From contig JACSVZ010000003.1 of assembly GCA_014706295.1 (NCBI GenBank), positions 1,393,047 to 1,457,046 of the forward strand: a DNA stretch of 64,000 nucleotides. Reading direction: 5' to 3'. Numbering within the stretch: the stretch's first letter is position 1; each line of letters opens with the position of its first letter. This DNA comes from Lycocorax pyrrhopterus obiensis. Its lineage: Eukaryota; Chordata; Aves; Passeriformes; Paradisaeidae. The position numbers and the translations under genes were made by a program. The notes below the pieces were generated by a model. The model was not told the DNA's origin, did no database searches, and saw only the letters and a list, made by a program, of their open reading frames with translations. Positions 58,701 to 64,000 of the stretch are shown in pieces.

Positions 58701-59798
58701 GCTGCAGGAGGTAATTAATGACTCTGAGCTGTAACGAGGTGCATGTGCTGGTGTGGCTCCGCCAGTGCCGGGAATGCTGCGAGTGCCCACCTGTGCATGG
58801 AACACCTGCCTGCCCACCCTGGGTTTGCATGCTCCTCCTTGGCTCAGTTTCCTGGATGCAGGAGTGTGGGGCTGTGGGGGCAGTGGGAGGATGGCAGCGA
58901 CTGAGGGCTTGGATACTTCTGTGTTTAAACCTTTCCAGCTCTGAGCAGAGCCTGGGAGCAGAGTCGGGCCTGCTCCCAGCACTGCCTCATCCATCCTGTG
59001 ACCCAGGGCTGGATCAGCTGCGTGAGCAGGGCCAGAGCCCCCCATTCCCAATGTTCCCCACATTCCCCACGTCCTCGCTCAGGAAGGGCCCGTGGTGGCT
59101 CTGCTTCAGCCCCTCAGCCCCGTGCTCCGCGGTGGCATTGGCACTGTGCTGGAGCTCCTCTGCAGCACATCCAGCCTGGCAGTGTCCAAGGCCAGGCTGG
59201 ATGGGGCTTGGAGCAGCCTGGGACAGTGGAAGGTGTCCCTGCCCATGGCAGGGGTGGCACTGGATGGGCTGTAAGGTCCCTTCCAACCCAAACCATTCCT
59301 TGGTGAACGGCAGAGAGCTCACTGTGACAGAGGGCACGGCCTGTCCAGCCTGGCTCAGGGCAGTGCTGAACAGAGGCATTTAATGACCTGCAATTCCACA
59401 CTGTCCCTGGCTCCGTGCTCCTTCCTGTGTCCATTCCCCGGATCTCTGCTCCATCCATAGGAGGGAGCAGTGCAGACGTTGGAGCTGTCCCTGCCCATGC
59501 CCTGGTCCATAGGGAGGTACTGGCATCTCCCCCATCCCAGCACTGGGAATATCTCATTTTACAGCTCAGGGGACTTTGTCAAACTCCTTCTAATCTTTTC
59601 CATTTCTCCTCTGTTCCTGATGCAAGGAATTGTGGCAACGTGTTCTGCTCCAGTTGCTGTAACCAGAAGGTGCCCGTTCCCAGCCAGCAGCTCTTCGAGC
59701 CCAGCAGAGTCTGCAAATCCTGCTACAGCAGCCTCCACCCCGGCAGCTCCAGCCTGGACCTCGAACTGGACAAGCCCATCACTGCCACGTCCAACTGA
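22787..59798 (+). CDS. MTMR3: Myotubularin-related protein 3 (spliced CDS, 18 coding exons)
   Basis: A phosphoinositide 3-phosphatase that by family knowledge removes the 3-phosphate from PI(3)P and PI(3,5)P2 on endomembranes and influences endosomal traffic and autophagy initiation. The joined exons total 3585 nt (1194 aa plus stop; human about 1198). Domain order: PH-GRAM (about 15-150), myotubularin phosphatase (about 155-575) with the P-loop C-S-D-G-W-D-R at 413-419, a long disordered linker (about 600-1015), a coiled coil (about 1024-1056), and a C-terminal FYVE zinc finger (1109-1171). C413 and R419 are intact, so the enzyme should be active. The start matches the conserved M-D-E-E-T N-terminus. 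The paralogue MTMR4 is excluded by the N-terminus, the 'SEASWEQVDKQDTE' segment and the C-terminal 'ATSN'. Every junction is GT-AG, and there is no frameshift or premature stop. The gene stands alone in this window. Confidence 0.97.
22790..23154 (+). other. MTMR3 intron, 365 bp
   Basis: A short intron (gtaagc ... tcctcag) directly after the ATG. Nothing else is recognised in it. Confidence 0.85.
23155..23244 (+). CDS. MTMR3: MTMR3 coding exon, residues 2-31
   Basis: 90 nt, phase 0 at both ends. It reads D-E-E-T-Q-H-S-L-E-C-I-Q-A-N and ends D-E-N-L-Q, the conserved N-terminus just before and into the PH-GRAM domain. Flanked by 'tcctcag' and 'gtaatc'. Confidence 0.96.
23245..24819 (+). other. 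MTMR3 intron, 1.6 kb
   Basis: Contains one antisense CR1 fragment (23665-24067). The rest is unremarkable, ending in the acceptor 'cctttctgcag'. Confidence 0.85.
23665..24067 (-). mobile_element. CR1 LINE fragment, antisense
   Basis: About 400 bp. It begins 'ccatagaatcatggaatagt' (inverted CR1 terminus) and extends to 'cccagctctcccagcctggc', further into the element than the copies at 21213 and 32314. It carries the main-group derived segment. Confidence 0.94.
24820..24936 (+). CDS. MTMR3: MTMR3 coding exon, residues 32-70
   Basis: 117 nt, phase 0 at both ends. It encodes the first half of the PH-GRAM domain, V-P-F-I-E-L-H-G-E-S through N-Y-R-L-H-I-K-F-K. Acceptor 'tttctgcag', donor 'gtaagt' (consensus). 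PH-GRAM domains of this family bind phosphoinositides and help membrane recruitment. Confidence 0.96.
24937..30543 (+). other. MTMR3 intron, 5.6 kb
   Basis: Holds one antisense CR1 fragment (28414-28620) and purine-rich stretches around 27840-28260. No RNA gene or exon is recognised. Confidence 0.8.
28414..28620 (-). mobile_element. CR1-like LINE fragment, antisense, third type
   Basis: It begins 'cagaatcatttgagttggaa', followed by 'aagccctcccaggccatgga', and contains 'gacacctgcagggatgggga' and 'ctgccgaagcccgaccaccc'. The layout (inverted 'gaatcat..gttggaaaag' terminus, then a stretch describing the 3' UTR) is that of an avian CR1 element, but the body differs from both other groups in the window. 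Confidence 0.7.
30544..30626 (+). CDS. MTMR3: MTMR3 coding exon, residues 71-98
   Basis: 83 nt, starting in phase 0 and ending with two bases of Arg98. It reads V-P-L-Q-L-I-E-S-V-E-C-R-D-I-F-Q then T-C-K-D-C-K-V-I, the second part of PH-GRAM. Acceptor 'ttattgcag', donor 'gtagga' (weaker than consensus). Confidence 0.96.
30910..30955. repeat. Degenerate GATA/TAGA simple repeat
   Basis: Recurring 'atagata' units over about 45 bases within an intron. Confidence 0.6.
32314..32622 (-). mobile_element. CR1 LINE fragment, antisense, with internal deletion
   Basis: Main-group CR1 copy whose 3' terminal sequence is eroded (it starts at 'gaaatggaccttaaaaccca'). Near its far end 'ccaagtccctctccagg' jumps straight to 'tgaacacccccagctctccc'. 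This skips about 80 bp present in the copy at 23665, so this copy is internally deleted. Confidence 0.9.
33062..33228 (+). CDS. MTMR3: MTMR3 coding exon, residues 98-154
   Basis: 167 nt, entering with the last base of Arg98 and ending with the first base of Gly154. It encodes C-Q-F-S-T-F-E-Q-C-Q-D-W-L then F-S-F-A-Y-H-A-W-C-M-E-V, the end of PH-GRAM and the linker to the catalytic domain. Acceptor 'tctctggacag', donor 'gtaggt'. Confidence 0.96.
33229..36107 (+). other. MTMR3 intron, 2.9 kb
   Basis: Contains one short antisense CR1 fragment (33989-34112). AT-rich from about 34600 to 35600. No exon or RNA gene is recognised. Confidence 0.8.
33989..34112 (-). mobile_element. CR1 LINE fragment, antisense, short
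   Basis: It begins 'gataatcgtggaatggtttg', continues 'gattggaagggaccttaaac' and 'gccatgggcagggacacctt', and is truncated after 'caacctggcctcggacac'. More diverged than the main-group copies. Confidence 0.88.
36108..36204 (+). CDS. MTMR3: MTMR3 coding exon, residues 154-186
   Basis: 97 nt. It reads G-E-H-V-T-S-R-F-K-N-E-V-E-R-M-G-F-D then N-A-W-R-I-S-N-I-N-E-K-Y, the N-terminal start of the myotubularin phosphatase domain. It ends with two bases of Lys186 before 'gtgagt'. Confidence 0.96.
36205..37009 (+). other. MTMR3 intron, 0.8 kb
   Basis: No repeat or gene recognised. It ends in the strong acceptor 'ccctttccccacag'. Confidence 0.85.
37010..37123 (+). CDS. MTMR3: MTMR3 coding exon, residues 186-224
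   Basis: 114 nt. It encodes L-C-G-S-Y-P-Q-E-I-I-V-P-A-W-I then S-F-R-S-W-K-R-I-P-A-V-V-Y, a highly conserved stretch of the myotubularin phosphatase domain. It ends with two bases of Arg224 before 'gtgagg'. Confidence 0.96.
37750..37904 (+). mobile_element. CR1 LINE fragment, 3' end
   Basis: A sense-orientation fragment from 'ctgtggctgccccatccctg' to 'aaaccattccatgatcctat'. It has more substitutions than most copies, so is probably older. Confidence 0.88.
38862..38984 (+). mobile_element. CR1 LINE fragment with intact 3' tail
   Basis: A sense-orientation fragment from 'ctaggttggactgggcttgg' to 'attccatgattctatgattg', keeping the CR1 terminal octamer-like repeats. It is followed within 10 bp by a TA microsatellite. 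Confidence 0.92.
38993..39016. repeat. TA dinucleotide microsatellite
   Basis: An imperfect (TA)n tract of about 24 bp just downstream of a CR1 3' tail. Confidence 0.85.
39461..39636 (-). mobile_element. CR1 LINE fragment, antisense
   Basis: It begins 'tcatagagtcacagaaacac', then 'ggttggaagggaccttaaaa', and continues to 'ggatccaggggcagccacag'. It is inverted relative to the copies 480 bp upstream and 1.8 kb downstream. Confidence 0.92.
41477..42036 (+). mobile_element. CR1 LINE fragment, long 3' portion
   Basis: About 560 bp, sense orientation. It has the same order of segments as the copy at 15345, starts within a few bases of the same point of the element, and ends 'cataacccaaactgttctat'. 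Long open frames across it (up to 260 codons antisense) are an effect of GC-rich, stop-poor CR1 sequence and are not genes. Confidence 0.94.
42908..43113 (+). CDS. MTMR3: MTMR3 coding exon, residues 224-293
   Basis: 206 nt. It encodes H-Q-S-N-G-A-V-I-S-R-C-G-Q-P-E-V-S-W-W-G-W then D-D-E-H-L-V-Q-S-V-A-K, phosphatase-domain core, followed by a variable Ser/Asn-rich insertion (N-S-N-K-L-M-N-G-N-C-S) and G-G-D-L-S-D-V-E-F. It ends on the first base of Asp293 before 'gtaagg'. Confidence 0.96.
43298..43429 (+). CDS. MTMR3: MTMR3 coding exon, residues 293-337
   Basis: 132 nt. It encodes S-S-I-S-N-A-S-G-A-E-S-L then L-L-I-L-D-A-R-S-Y-A-A-A-V-A-N-R and G-G-G-C-E-C, the conserved 'LDARSY..AxANR' block of active myotubularins. 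The preceding intron (43114-43297) is only 184 bp. Confidence 0.96.
43430..45294 (+). other. MTMR3 intron, 1.9 kb
   Basis: AT-rich; no CR1 copy and no gene recognised. Donor 'gtgagc', acceptor 'ctctttgcctgcag'. Confidence 0.85.
45295..45406 (+). CDS. MTMR3: MTMR3 coding exon, residues 337-374
   Basis: 112 nt. It encodes Y-Y-P-N-C-E-V-V-F-M-G-M-A-N-I-H-S-I-R then L-L-C-T-Q-M-P-D-P-G, the conserved region before the P-loop. It ends with two bases of Asn374 before 'gtaagt'. Confidence 0.96.
45407..46160 (+). other. MTMR3 intron, 0.75 kb
   Basis: No repeat or gene recognised. Acceptor 'ggtttccctctag'. Confidence 0.85.
46161..46356 (+). CDS. MTMR3: MTMR3 coding exon with catalytic P-loop, residues 374-439
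   Basis: 196 nt. It encodes W-L-S-A-L-E-S-T-K-W-L then V-L-V-H-C-S-D-G-W-D-R-T-P-Q and L-L-L-D-P-Y-Y-R. The CX5R signature lies at 46276-46296 (C413 to R419), where C413 is the phosphocysteine nucleophile and R419 holds the phosphate. All signature residues are present, so this is not one of the family's dead phosphatases. It ends in phase 0 before 'gtgggt'. Confidence 0.97.
46357..47882 (+). other. MTMR3 intron, 1.5 kb
   Basis: Contains an exact 24-bp tandem duplication (47177-47224); otherwise unremarkable. Confidence 0.85.
47177..47224. repeat. Exact 24-bp tandem duplication
   Basis: 'agccattattttggctcta' plus 'atcac' occurs twice in direct succession without a mismatch, implying a very recent duplication or an assembly artefact. 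Confidence 0.9.
47883..48068 (+). CDS. MTMR3: MTMR3 coding exon, residues 440-501
   Basis: 186 nt, phase 0 at both ends. It encodes G-F-Q-V-L-V-E-T-E-W-L-D-F-G-H-K-F then D-R-C-G-H-G-E-N and F-L-Q-W-L-D-C-V-H-Q-L, the conserved post-P-loop phosphatase core. Donor 'gtgagt'. Confidence 0.96.
48069..49458 (+). other. MTMR3 intron, 1.4 kb
   Basis: Contains a short sense CR1 fragment (48159-48286) followed by an AT-rich tail. Acceptor 'tggctttgtgcag'. Confidence 0.85.
48159..48286 (+). mobile_element. CR1 LINE fragment, 3' end
   Basis: From 'gtgtccaaggccaggttgga' to 'cacccaaaccattccattat', followed by an AT-rich 'tatatacatatatatgaata' tract. Sense orientation, about 90 bp after an exon donor. 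Confidence 0.9.
49459..49629 (+). CDS. MTMR3: MTMR3 coding exon, residues 502-558
   Basis: 171 nt, phase 0 at both ends. It encodes V-K-L-V-Q-H-T-Y-S-C-L-F-G-T-F-L-C-N-N then T-C-S-V-W-S-L-L-R-A and L-Y-S-S-Q-S-E-S, the C-terminal part of the phosphatase domain. Donor 'gtatgt'. Confidence 0.96.
49760..49911 (+). mobile_element. CR1 LINE fragment, 3' end
   Basis: From 'tggtggctgccccatccctg' through 'gtggaaggtgtccctgccca' to 'gcccaaacccttgtgtggtt'. Sense orientation. Confidence 0.9.
51095..51272 (-). mobile_element. CR1 LINE fragment, antisense, second subfamily
   Basis: It begins 'agaatcacagaatatcctca', then 'ggaagggacccacagggatc', and includes 'cctggagctctggcagcctc' and 'cattccctggggagcctggg'. 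Same type as the copy at 17083, but truncated earlier. Confidence 0.88.
51851..51996 (+). CDS. MTMR3: MTMR3 coding exon, residues 559-607
   Basis: 146 nt. It encodes V-L-Y-P-V-C-H-V-R-N-L-M-L-W-S-A-V-Y-L-P, the end of the phosphatase domain, then a Pro/Ser-rich stretch that starts the linker. It ends with two bases of Arg607 before 'gtgagc'. Confidence 0.96.
51997..52649 (+). other. MTMR3 intron, 0.65 kb
   Basis: No repeat or gene recognised. Acceptor 'tttgtccctctgcag'. Confidence 0.85.
52650..54042 (+). CDS. MTMR3: MTMR3 large linker/coiled-coil exon, residues 607-1071
   Basis: 1393 nt, the largest coding exon. It opens with the conserved L-P-K-T-R-S-F-D-N-L and R-R-S-S-D-P-S-L-N-E-K-W, which are basic-directed, phosphosite-like, and E-L-S-V-A-A-G-V-A-E-G-Q-M-E-N-I-L-Q-E. 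The middle (about 690-940) is rich in Glu, Pro, Ser, Thr and Ala, looks disordered and aligns poorly with what I recall of the mammalian protein. Conservation returns at S-P-C-A-L-P-L-A, N-G-H-C-V-N-G-E and S-H-L-D-D-D-G-M. A coiled coil follows (about 1024-1056: Q-R-L-R-Q-I-E, E-V-E-T-L-K-K-Q-V-Q-E-L-K-S-R-L). Codon third positions are strongly GC. It ends in phase 0 before 'gtgagt'. Confidence 0.96.
54043..55733 (+). other. MTMR3 intron, 1.7 kb, with minisatellite
   Basis: Reading past the donor stays open for 35 codons and stops at TGA (54148-54150). The 36-bp minisatellite with three AATAAA hexamers follows. The rest is unremarkable; the acceptor is 'ttgtttgccaacag'. Confidence 0.85.
54302..54441. 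repeat. 36-bp minisatellite, 3.9 copies
   Basis: Unit 'cctcaataaaaccaaccaaa' plus 'cccctggtttaccaaa'; copies start at 54302, 54338, 54374 and 54410, with only a few substitutions between units. The period is a multiple of three, so a 12-residue repeat reads open on both strands; this is a by-product, since no transcript signal supports coding. Copies 2 to 4 each contain AATAAA (54342, 54378, 54414); copy 1 has AGTAAA. Confidence 0.95.
55734..55844 (+). CDS. MTMR3: MTMR3 coding exon, residues 1072-1108 (likely cassette exon)
   Basis: 111 nt, phase 0 at both ends, so skipping would remove 37 residues without a frameshift. It encodes T-S-I-P-D-S-E-S-N-L-D-Q-N-C-L-S then S-E-A-S-W-E-Q-V-D-K-Q-D-T-E, just before the FYVE domain. 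The donor is 'gag|gtacag', weaker than consensus, which fits alternative use. Shorter mammalian isoforms of about this size difference are, to my recollection, annotated. Confidence 0.95.
56089..56177 (+). CDS. MTMR3: MTMR3 coding exon, first half of FYVE domain, residues 1109-1138
   Basis: 89 nt. It encodes the W-L-P-D motif (the WxxD signature, W1112-D1115), the first zinc ligands C1121 and C1124, and the basic R-K-H-H-C-R patch with C1137. It ends with two bases of Arg1138 before 'gtaact'. The preceding intron (55845-56088) is 244 bp. Confidence 0.96.
56178..59626 (+). other. MTMR3 last intron, 3.4 kb, splitting the FYVE domain
   Basis: Contains a CR1 fragment (59176-59303) and a strong but apparently unused acceptor-like site at 56580 followed by AATAAA at 56766 and 56825. 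The true acceptor is 'ctgttcctgatgcaag'. Confidence 0.85.
59176..59303 (+). mobile_element. CR1 LINE fragment, 3' end
   Basis: From 'ccagcctggcagtgtccaag' to 'caacccaaaccattccttgg'. Sense orientation, about 320 bp upstream of the last exon's acceptor. Confidence 0.91.
59627..59798 (+). CDS. MTMR3: MTMR3 last coding exon, second half of FYVE domain, residues 1138-1194
   Basis: 172 nt to the TGA at 59796-59798. It encodes N-C-G-N-V-F-C-S-S-C-C-N (zinc ligands C1140, C1145, C1148), then S-R-V-C-K-S-C-Y (the RVC motif, with C1167 and C1170), and ends K-P-I-T-A-T-S-N. All eight zinc ligands of the FYVE finger are present across this and the previous exon. Confidence 0.97.
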
Positions 59799-61641
59799 AT
59801 TCCTGGCCTGGGAGCGGCGGGGGAGCGGCCGAGCCGACCCTTCCCCACGAACACGCGGATTCCCGGGGGGCCGAGGCTGGGAGGCTGCGCGTGGAGCTCG
59901 GGGCGTGGGGCGCCGCTCGGCGGGACAGACCTCGAGGATGTGCCGCTGGATCGTGGGATTCTCCTTGTCCGGCTCTTCCCCCTTTCCTGCCTGTCCTGTC
60001 TGTGTGTCCGTGTCCCCGCGCGTGCGTGTGTGTATATATAATAATATATCTGTTTGTTTGTGGGAGGGGCGTGGAGGTGGGGAGGGGGCTGGTGCCAGCA
60101 CCAGGATCCCCGTGGGTATTTATCTGTCCCGCTGCGGAACTGCTGCAGGCCGAGGATTTGGGGGAGCAGGGAGCAGAGGGAGCCGGGCCGGCCGGAGTGC
60201 AGGGCCTGAATAGCTGCAGCCTCCAGTGCTTTCAATCACTCCTGTTATTCCAAACCCAAAACTGCTGTTTGGGAACCTGTTGCTGCTAGAAGAGGTGGGA
60301 ATCTCCTTCCCCAGAGACCCGTTCCCTCTCTGTTCTCACAGTGGGCCCGAGGGTGTCTCAGTCAGGTTCCTGTGCTGGCAGCTCTGTACCTGCACACACA
60401 ATCCGTGAGGTCTGAGCCCTCGGAGCGGGAACCCCTGGAACGCTGGCTCAGGAATGCACGTGCTGTTGGTGAGAGCCGAGCCAGGCGTCACACCGGGCCT
60501 TGCCAGGGGTCTGACCATGCAATTCCGGATTCAATCCAGCTAGGACAGGAGCAGACCTTTGCCTTGTCCTTGCCCCATCCGTGTGAGATTCCCTCTGGGA
60601 GCGGAGTGTTGCTCTCAGGTCCTGGCCGGTCACTCGCACTTTACTGGACGATCCAAACCTACGGAAGGCGGCCGGGACCCGCCGGTGTCGCCGGGCTCGG
60701 CCCGTGCAGAGTGCGCTGGTGCTGGGCACCCCCCTGGGACGTTCCTCCTTTCCCAGGCTGTGTTCAGTGTACTCCAGATAGGAAAAAGCTGCCTGAGGAG
60801 CTTAAAACAATCCAGAATACATAATGGATTCCCCTTCCTCCTTCTGTCCCAATCAGAGTCACCTCACTGAAGGGTGAAACTCCCGAATATCCATTTGTAA
60901 CCGACTGGTAGGTGCTCATCCCATTCCCTTCTCTTAGTGCAATCCTAGATCCTGCTTAGTGCAATCTGGCAAGGAGGAAGAGTAGATCCTGCTCACCATG
61001 CATTCCCTAGGCAAAATCCCAAATTCTCTATGGTATTCCCAAGAATCCTGCTGGAGTATTTCAGAGTTCTAGATACAACAGCTCAAAATCCAAGACACCT
61101 TGGGAAAGGAGCATTTCCCTTCCCTGGAATGTCACAATCACATCATCCAAAGGGAGGGTCTGGTGGAGAAACCATCTGGCAGAGCTCAGTGGGTCTGAGG
61201 GGAAGCGCTGAGGTGGTTGGACTGTGCCCTTCCCACCCTGCCGGGATTCGTGCGCTGGCGTGAATGTCCAGGAAGGAGGAGGCTGCGTCCTTGCAGGAAA
61301 GGGGTCTGGGAACGGACGGAGCATCTTGGGATCTCCCTGGCACAGGTTTAGAGAAAGAGACAGGGAGGGAAAAGCAAAGGATGGAGTTTCCAGCCAAGGC
61401 ATGTTTAAGATCTGTTCCTAACCCAGCAGTGAGGGCTGGAAGAGAGGCACAGGCGTCGCTGTTCCGCACGGAGCGGGACGAGGGAACGTCCGGCTCTTCC
61501 CGGGGGTGGCGAGGGGGAGGTGGCAGGGCCGGCGTGGGGGGGACACCCCAACCTTGTGTGGCTTTGTGGTGCAGAATCAGCTGGAGCCTCCGCACGTGCC
61601 AAGAGGGTCCGCTCCGGGCCGGGGCTGGGATGTACAGTGTG

Positions 61642-61647
61642 AATAAA
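61642..61647 (+). terminator. Upstream polyadenylation signal AATAAA
   Basis: A canonical hexamer about 215 nt before the terminal pair, followed by a T-rich stretch ('cactttttttattaat') from 61686. It could give a slightly shorter 3' UTR. Confidence 0.45.
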
Positions 61648-61850
61648 AGCTTGCAGCTCTTTAGGCTTTTTTGGATCGATGAAGCACTTTTTTTATTAAT
61701 ATTATTTTTCTTTGTATGTAAAGGAGGAAGCCGTCTCTCCGTAGCTGTGTACAGAAATAACCCTTCTCTCCGCAAGAGAGTAAAGTGCTCCTATATTTTT
61801 CATTTTTGTCAAAAGCGAGAAGTAAATACTTTAGAATTGTTAAATATATA

Positions 61851-61866
61851 AATAAAAGTGAATAAA
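61851..61866 (+). terminator. MTMR3: Tandem polyadenylation signals (2 x AATAAA)
   Basis: AATAAA at 61851-61856 and 61861-61866, followed by a CA dinucleotide at about 61880 and a long T-rich stretch (61908-61924) suited as a downstream element. I take this as the main MTMR3 3' end. Confidence 0.8.
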
Positions 61867-61881
61867 GTTTAGACTTTTGCA

Positions 61882-64000
61882 TGGGAGCATTTGCTAACAC
61901 ACTTCCTAATTTTTTATTTTTTTCTCCCCTGTCCCTCAGAGGGGATGTGTTGGAGGCTCAGCAGAACACCGAGGCCTTGGAAAGGAGGCTGCAGCTGCTG
62001 CCCTTGGCTTTCTGTTCCACACTGTGTCATTCCAAGGAACAACAAACTGTTGCTCCTAAACTTAGAAGGAAAAATTAAATGTTAGGCTTGGTTTTCCTGG
62101 TGCGGGAGTCTCCTGGGACGGGGGAAGGACACAACGCACACACCCTGCCAGATTCTGTTGGCACAATCAGCGCCCTTTTCCAAGGATGGAGAAAGGTGCC
62201 AGAGTCTCAGCTCCCTCCATACCGTGTTTTTCTTTTTCCCCTTATCCAACCATCATATGATGATGTTACCCAAATGTAGGAGCAGCCCAGATCTCCAGGG
62301 AATTCCCCCTCCTCTCGGTGGGGTTTGGCAGAGGAAGCTCCGTTCCCACTTGCACCTGCCTTATCCCGATGCTGGATGGTGGAGCTGTGGCTCTTGGGGA
62401 ACAAACCAAACTCACTCAGGTTTAAGATCTTTTTTCCCAGAAGGTGGAAAACGCAACTGATGTTTGTCCTGTACAAGGATTATTCCCATTTTCCAAGCAG
62501 TGCCTGCTCATTCTGGCTGTGCACAGTCCTGTCTCCTCAGCTGCCCCACCATCGTTTATTTCTTCTTTACATATTTGAGGATTTGCCCTGAATTCTGAGG
62601 GGTCTGAGCAGCTGGGAGTGATGTGGGGCCAGACCTGTGTAATCACAAGACCTTGAGCACAATCCCTCTGTGATTTGATGGTGTTCATTAAATCAAATCA
62701 AACCAGTCTGGGGCAGAGCCGCTGGTGGGATCTGGAGTGGAAAAGAAGTGGGAATCACGTTTGGTGCTGTAAAGAACACGCAAAGTGGTTCAGTTACACC
62801 TCACAATGTGATTTCCTGGAGCTCCTCTCATACTTGAGTTTCTCCTGAGTGCTTTCTCAGGAGCTCATTGTCCTGCAGACGTCAGAAGCCCCAGACAGGG
62901 CACTGCTGCGATGTTCTTGATCCAGGAAATGGCGGGTGTGGGTCTCTGCCCCTGGCAGAGGGATCGGAGTTCGGAACTTCCCCATGGTGCAGAAGGGCTC
63001 CTGTCAGGGGCAGCAGCTCTGCCAGAGGAGAACACGGCTGAAGGTGTCAAAGCTCATTTCCCCGATCAATTCTTCCTAAGGAGCCTCCTTCCCTCTTCGT
63101 CCCAGCTCCCGGACAGGCCGTGAGCCTGTCAGGACAGCGGCGCTGCTGTCGCGATAGGCGGCTTCAGTGCTGCCCCTGGGCTGTGGGACACCCTCCGGAG
63201 ACAGAGGGGATTTCGGGATCTCACAAACAGCGTTAGGAATCACTGGGAACTGAGGGCCCCTCTCATCCCCACGTGCGACAGCAACAGGGCCCCTCCTCCC
63301 TGACAGGGAAGAGGGAAGGTGGCACTGGAGTCACTGGACAGGAGGGCTCAGGGATGTCACCCTGGGAGGGCTCGGTTCTCAGAGCTGGGCACAGCTGAGT
63401 GGGGGGGTGGCAGGTGTAGGGTGGAAACCAACGGCTCTGCTGGGGAGGGAAGGGGAAAGAAGGGGAAGGAGGAGTTTGGGAACTGCTCCACCCCCTGGGA
63501 AGGGCTGTAGGGGTGGGATGGACCCTGCCCTTCGAGAGGTTTCGAGGTGTTGGGAGGCTGCAAAGGGGTGATAACCACATGGAGGAAGCTGAGCGGGTTC
63601 AGGGCCTATTGAACAGATGGATCCTGGAATTATCCAGGACAAGGTTTGGAGCCAGCACTGAGCACAGAGCAGCTCTGCCACGTGCAGGGCTGGCCCAGGT
63701 GTCCCACAGTCCTTCGAGCTGTCCATCCCTTCCCACAGTGCAGCTGCCAGAGCTCCCATTGTTGCATTTTGGGATTTCAGCTCACCATTCTTTGACATTT
63801 TATAAATGCTGCTAAAGTTTGACTTTATTATTTAACAAACCTGGTTTTAAACTGATTTCCCAGAGCTCTGTCACAAAATGATTTTTAGACCTCGCAGTGG
63901 CAAAAGGTGATGGGTTTGATTGTCCTCTTTTTGGGTGGGATTTGTATTAAAATGACATCTGAAGTCTCAATTACTTGTCTGAAGCACATTAAATGTTTGA
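61882..64000. other. Downstream intergenic sequence, nothing recognised
   Basis: No CR1 copy, RNA gene, or open frame with a recognisable domain on either strand. In mammals the next gene after MTMR3 is HORMAD2; no exon of it is recognisable here. Confidence 0.6.

Larger units (their letters stand above)
59799..61881 (+). other. MTMR3: MTMR3 3' UTR
   Basis: About 2.08 kb. The first 160 bases are very GC- and CpG-rich. A Pumilio-type element TGTATATA sits at 60031-60038. An upstream AATAAA occurs at 61642-61647, and the final pair is at 61851 and 61861. The last 200 bases are AU-rich. A GCACTTT heptamer at 61684-61690 matches the seed complement of the miR-17 family; that is only a motif match. 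Open frames inside this UTR on both strands are not supported as genes. Confidence 0.85.

Noticed and set aside
22787..59798. Assignment to the paralogue MTMR4
   Set aside because: The N-terminus (D-E-E-T-Q-H-S-L-E-C), the cassette-exon segment and the C-terminal A-T-S-N match MTMR3, not MTMR4. The P-loop cysteine also falls exactly at 413, as in MTMR3.
59470..60213. A 247-codon sense frame across the last MTMR3 exon and the early 3' UTR
   Set aside because: It overlaps the real exon in another frame, has no splice support, and owes its length to the CpG-rich UTR.
61143..61775. A 210-codon antisense frame in the MTMR3 3' UTR
   Set aside because: No domain and no promoter or splice context; it lies opposite UTR sequence. 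Treated as chance.
61882..64000. Possible HORMAD2 exon downstream of MTMR3, expected from mammalian gene order
   Set aside because: No HORMA-domain-like peptide with splice sites was recognisable in this 2 kb.
1..64000. CRISPR array, bacterial operon, phage or endogenous viral gene
   Set aside because: Nothing in the window resembles these. The exon-intron structure and CR1 content are vertebrate, and no retroviral LTR or gag/pol-like frame was seen.

Overview
This window is vertebrate nuclear DNA, almost certainly from a bird. It has a multi-exon gene with GT-AG introns and many 5'-truncated fragments of the avian CR1 LINE family. Several fragments keep the CR1 3' end, which reads like 'aacccaaaccattccatgattctatga'. 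Several also share a derived internal segment that I associate with neoavian or songbird CR1 subfamilies, but the exact species cannot be read from the sequence.

The only gene I can support is MTMR3 on the + strand, a FYVE-domain myotubularin-related phosphoinositide 3-phosphatase. I reconstructed 18 coding exons from 22787 to 59798. All boundaries are GT-AG with compatible phases, and the spliced CDS is 3585 nt (1194 codons plus stop), against 1198 aa for human MTMR3 as I remember it. The catalytic cysteine falls at residue 413, the number known for the mammalian enzyme. One non-coding 5' exon (18691-18768) and the 5' part of the start-codon exon (22715-22786) are also recognisable. The 3' UTR runs from 59799 to about 61881 and ends at tandem AATAAA signals.

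Layout: 1-18690 is most likely intron 1, because no CpG-island promoter is visible and the first recognisable exon has a splice acceptor. It holds five CR1 fragments and little else I can name. 18691-24936 carries the 5' UTR exons and the N-terminus. 30544-37123 carries the PH-GRAM domain and the start of the phosphatase domain. 42908-51996 carries the rest of the phosphatase domain, with the P-loop in the exon at 46161-46356. 52650-54042 is one large exon for the disordered linker and coiled coil. 55734-55844 looks like an in-frame cassette exon. 56089-59798 encodes the FYVE zinc finger, split by a 3.4 kb intron. 61882-64000 is downstream intergenic sequence in which I see no gene.

There is no novel multigene system here. 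The items most worth a second look are a start-stop mini-uORF in the 5' leader, a start codon that is the last three bases of its exon, a 36-bp intronic minisatellite that places three AATAAA hexamers behind a possible read-through stop (a potential FYVE-less isoform), the cassette exon with a weak donor, and closely spaced inverted CR1 fragments in one intron.
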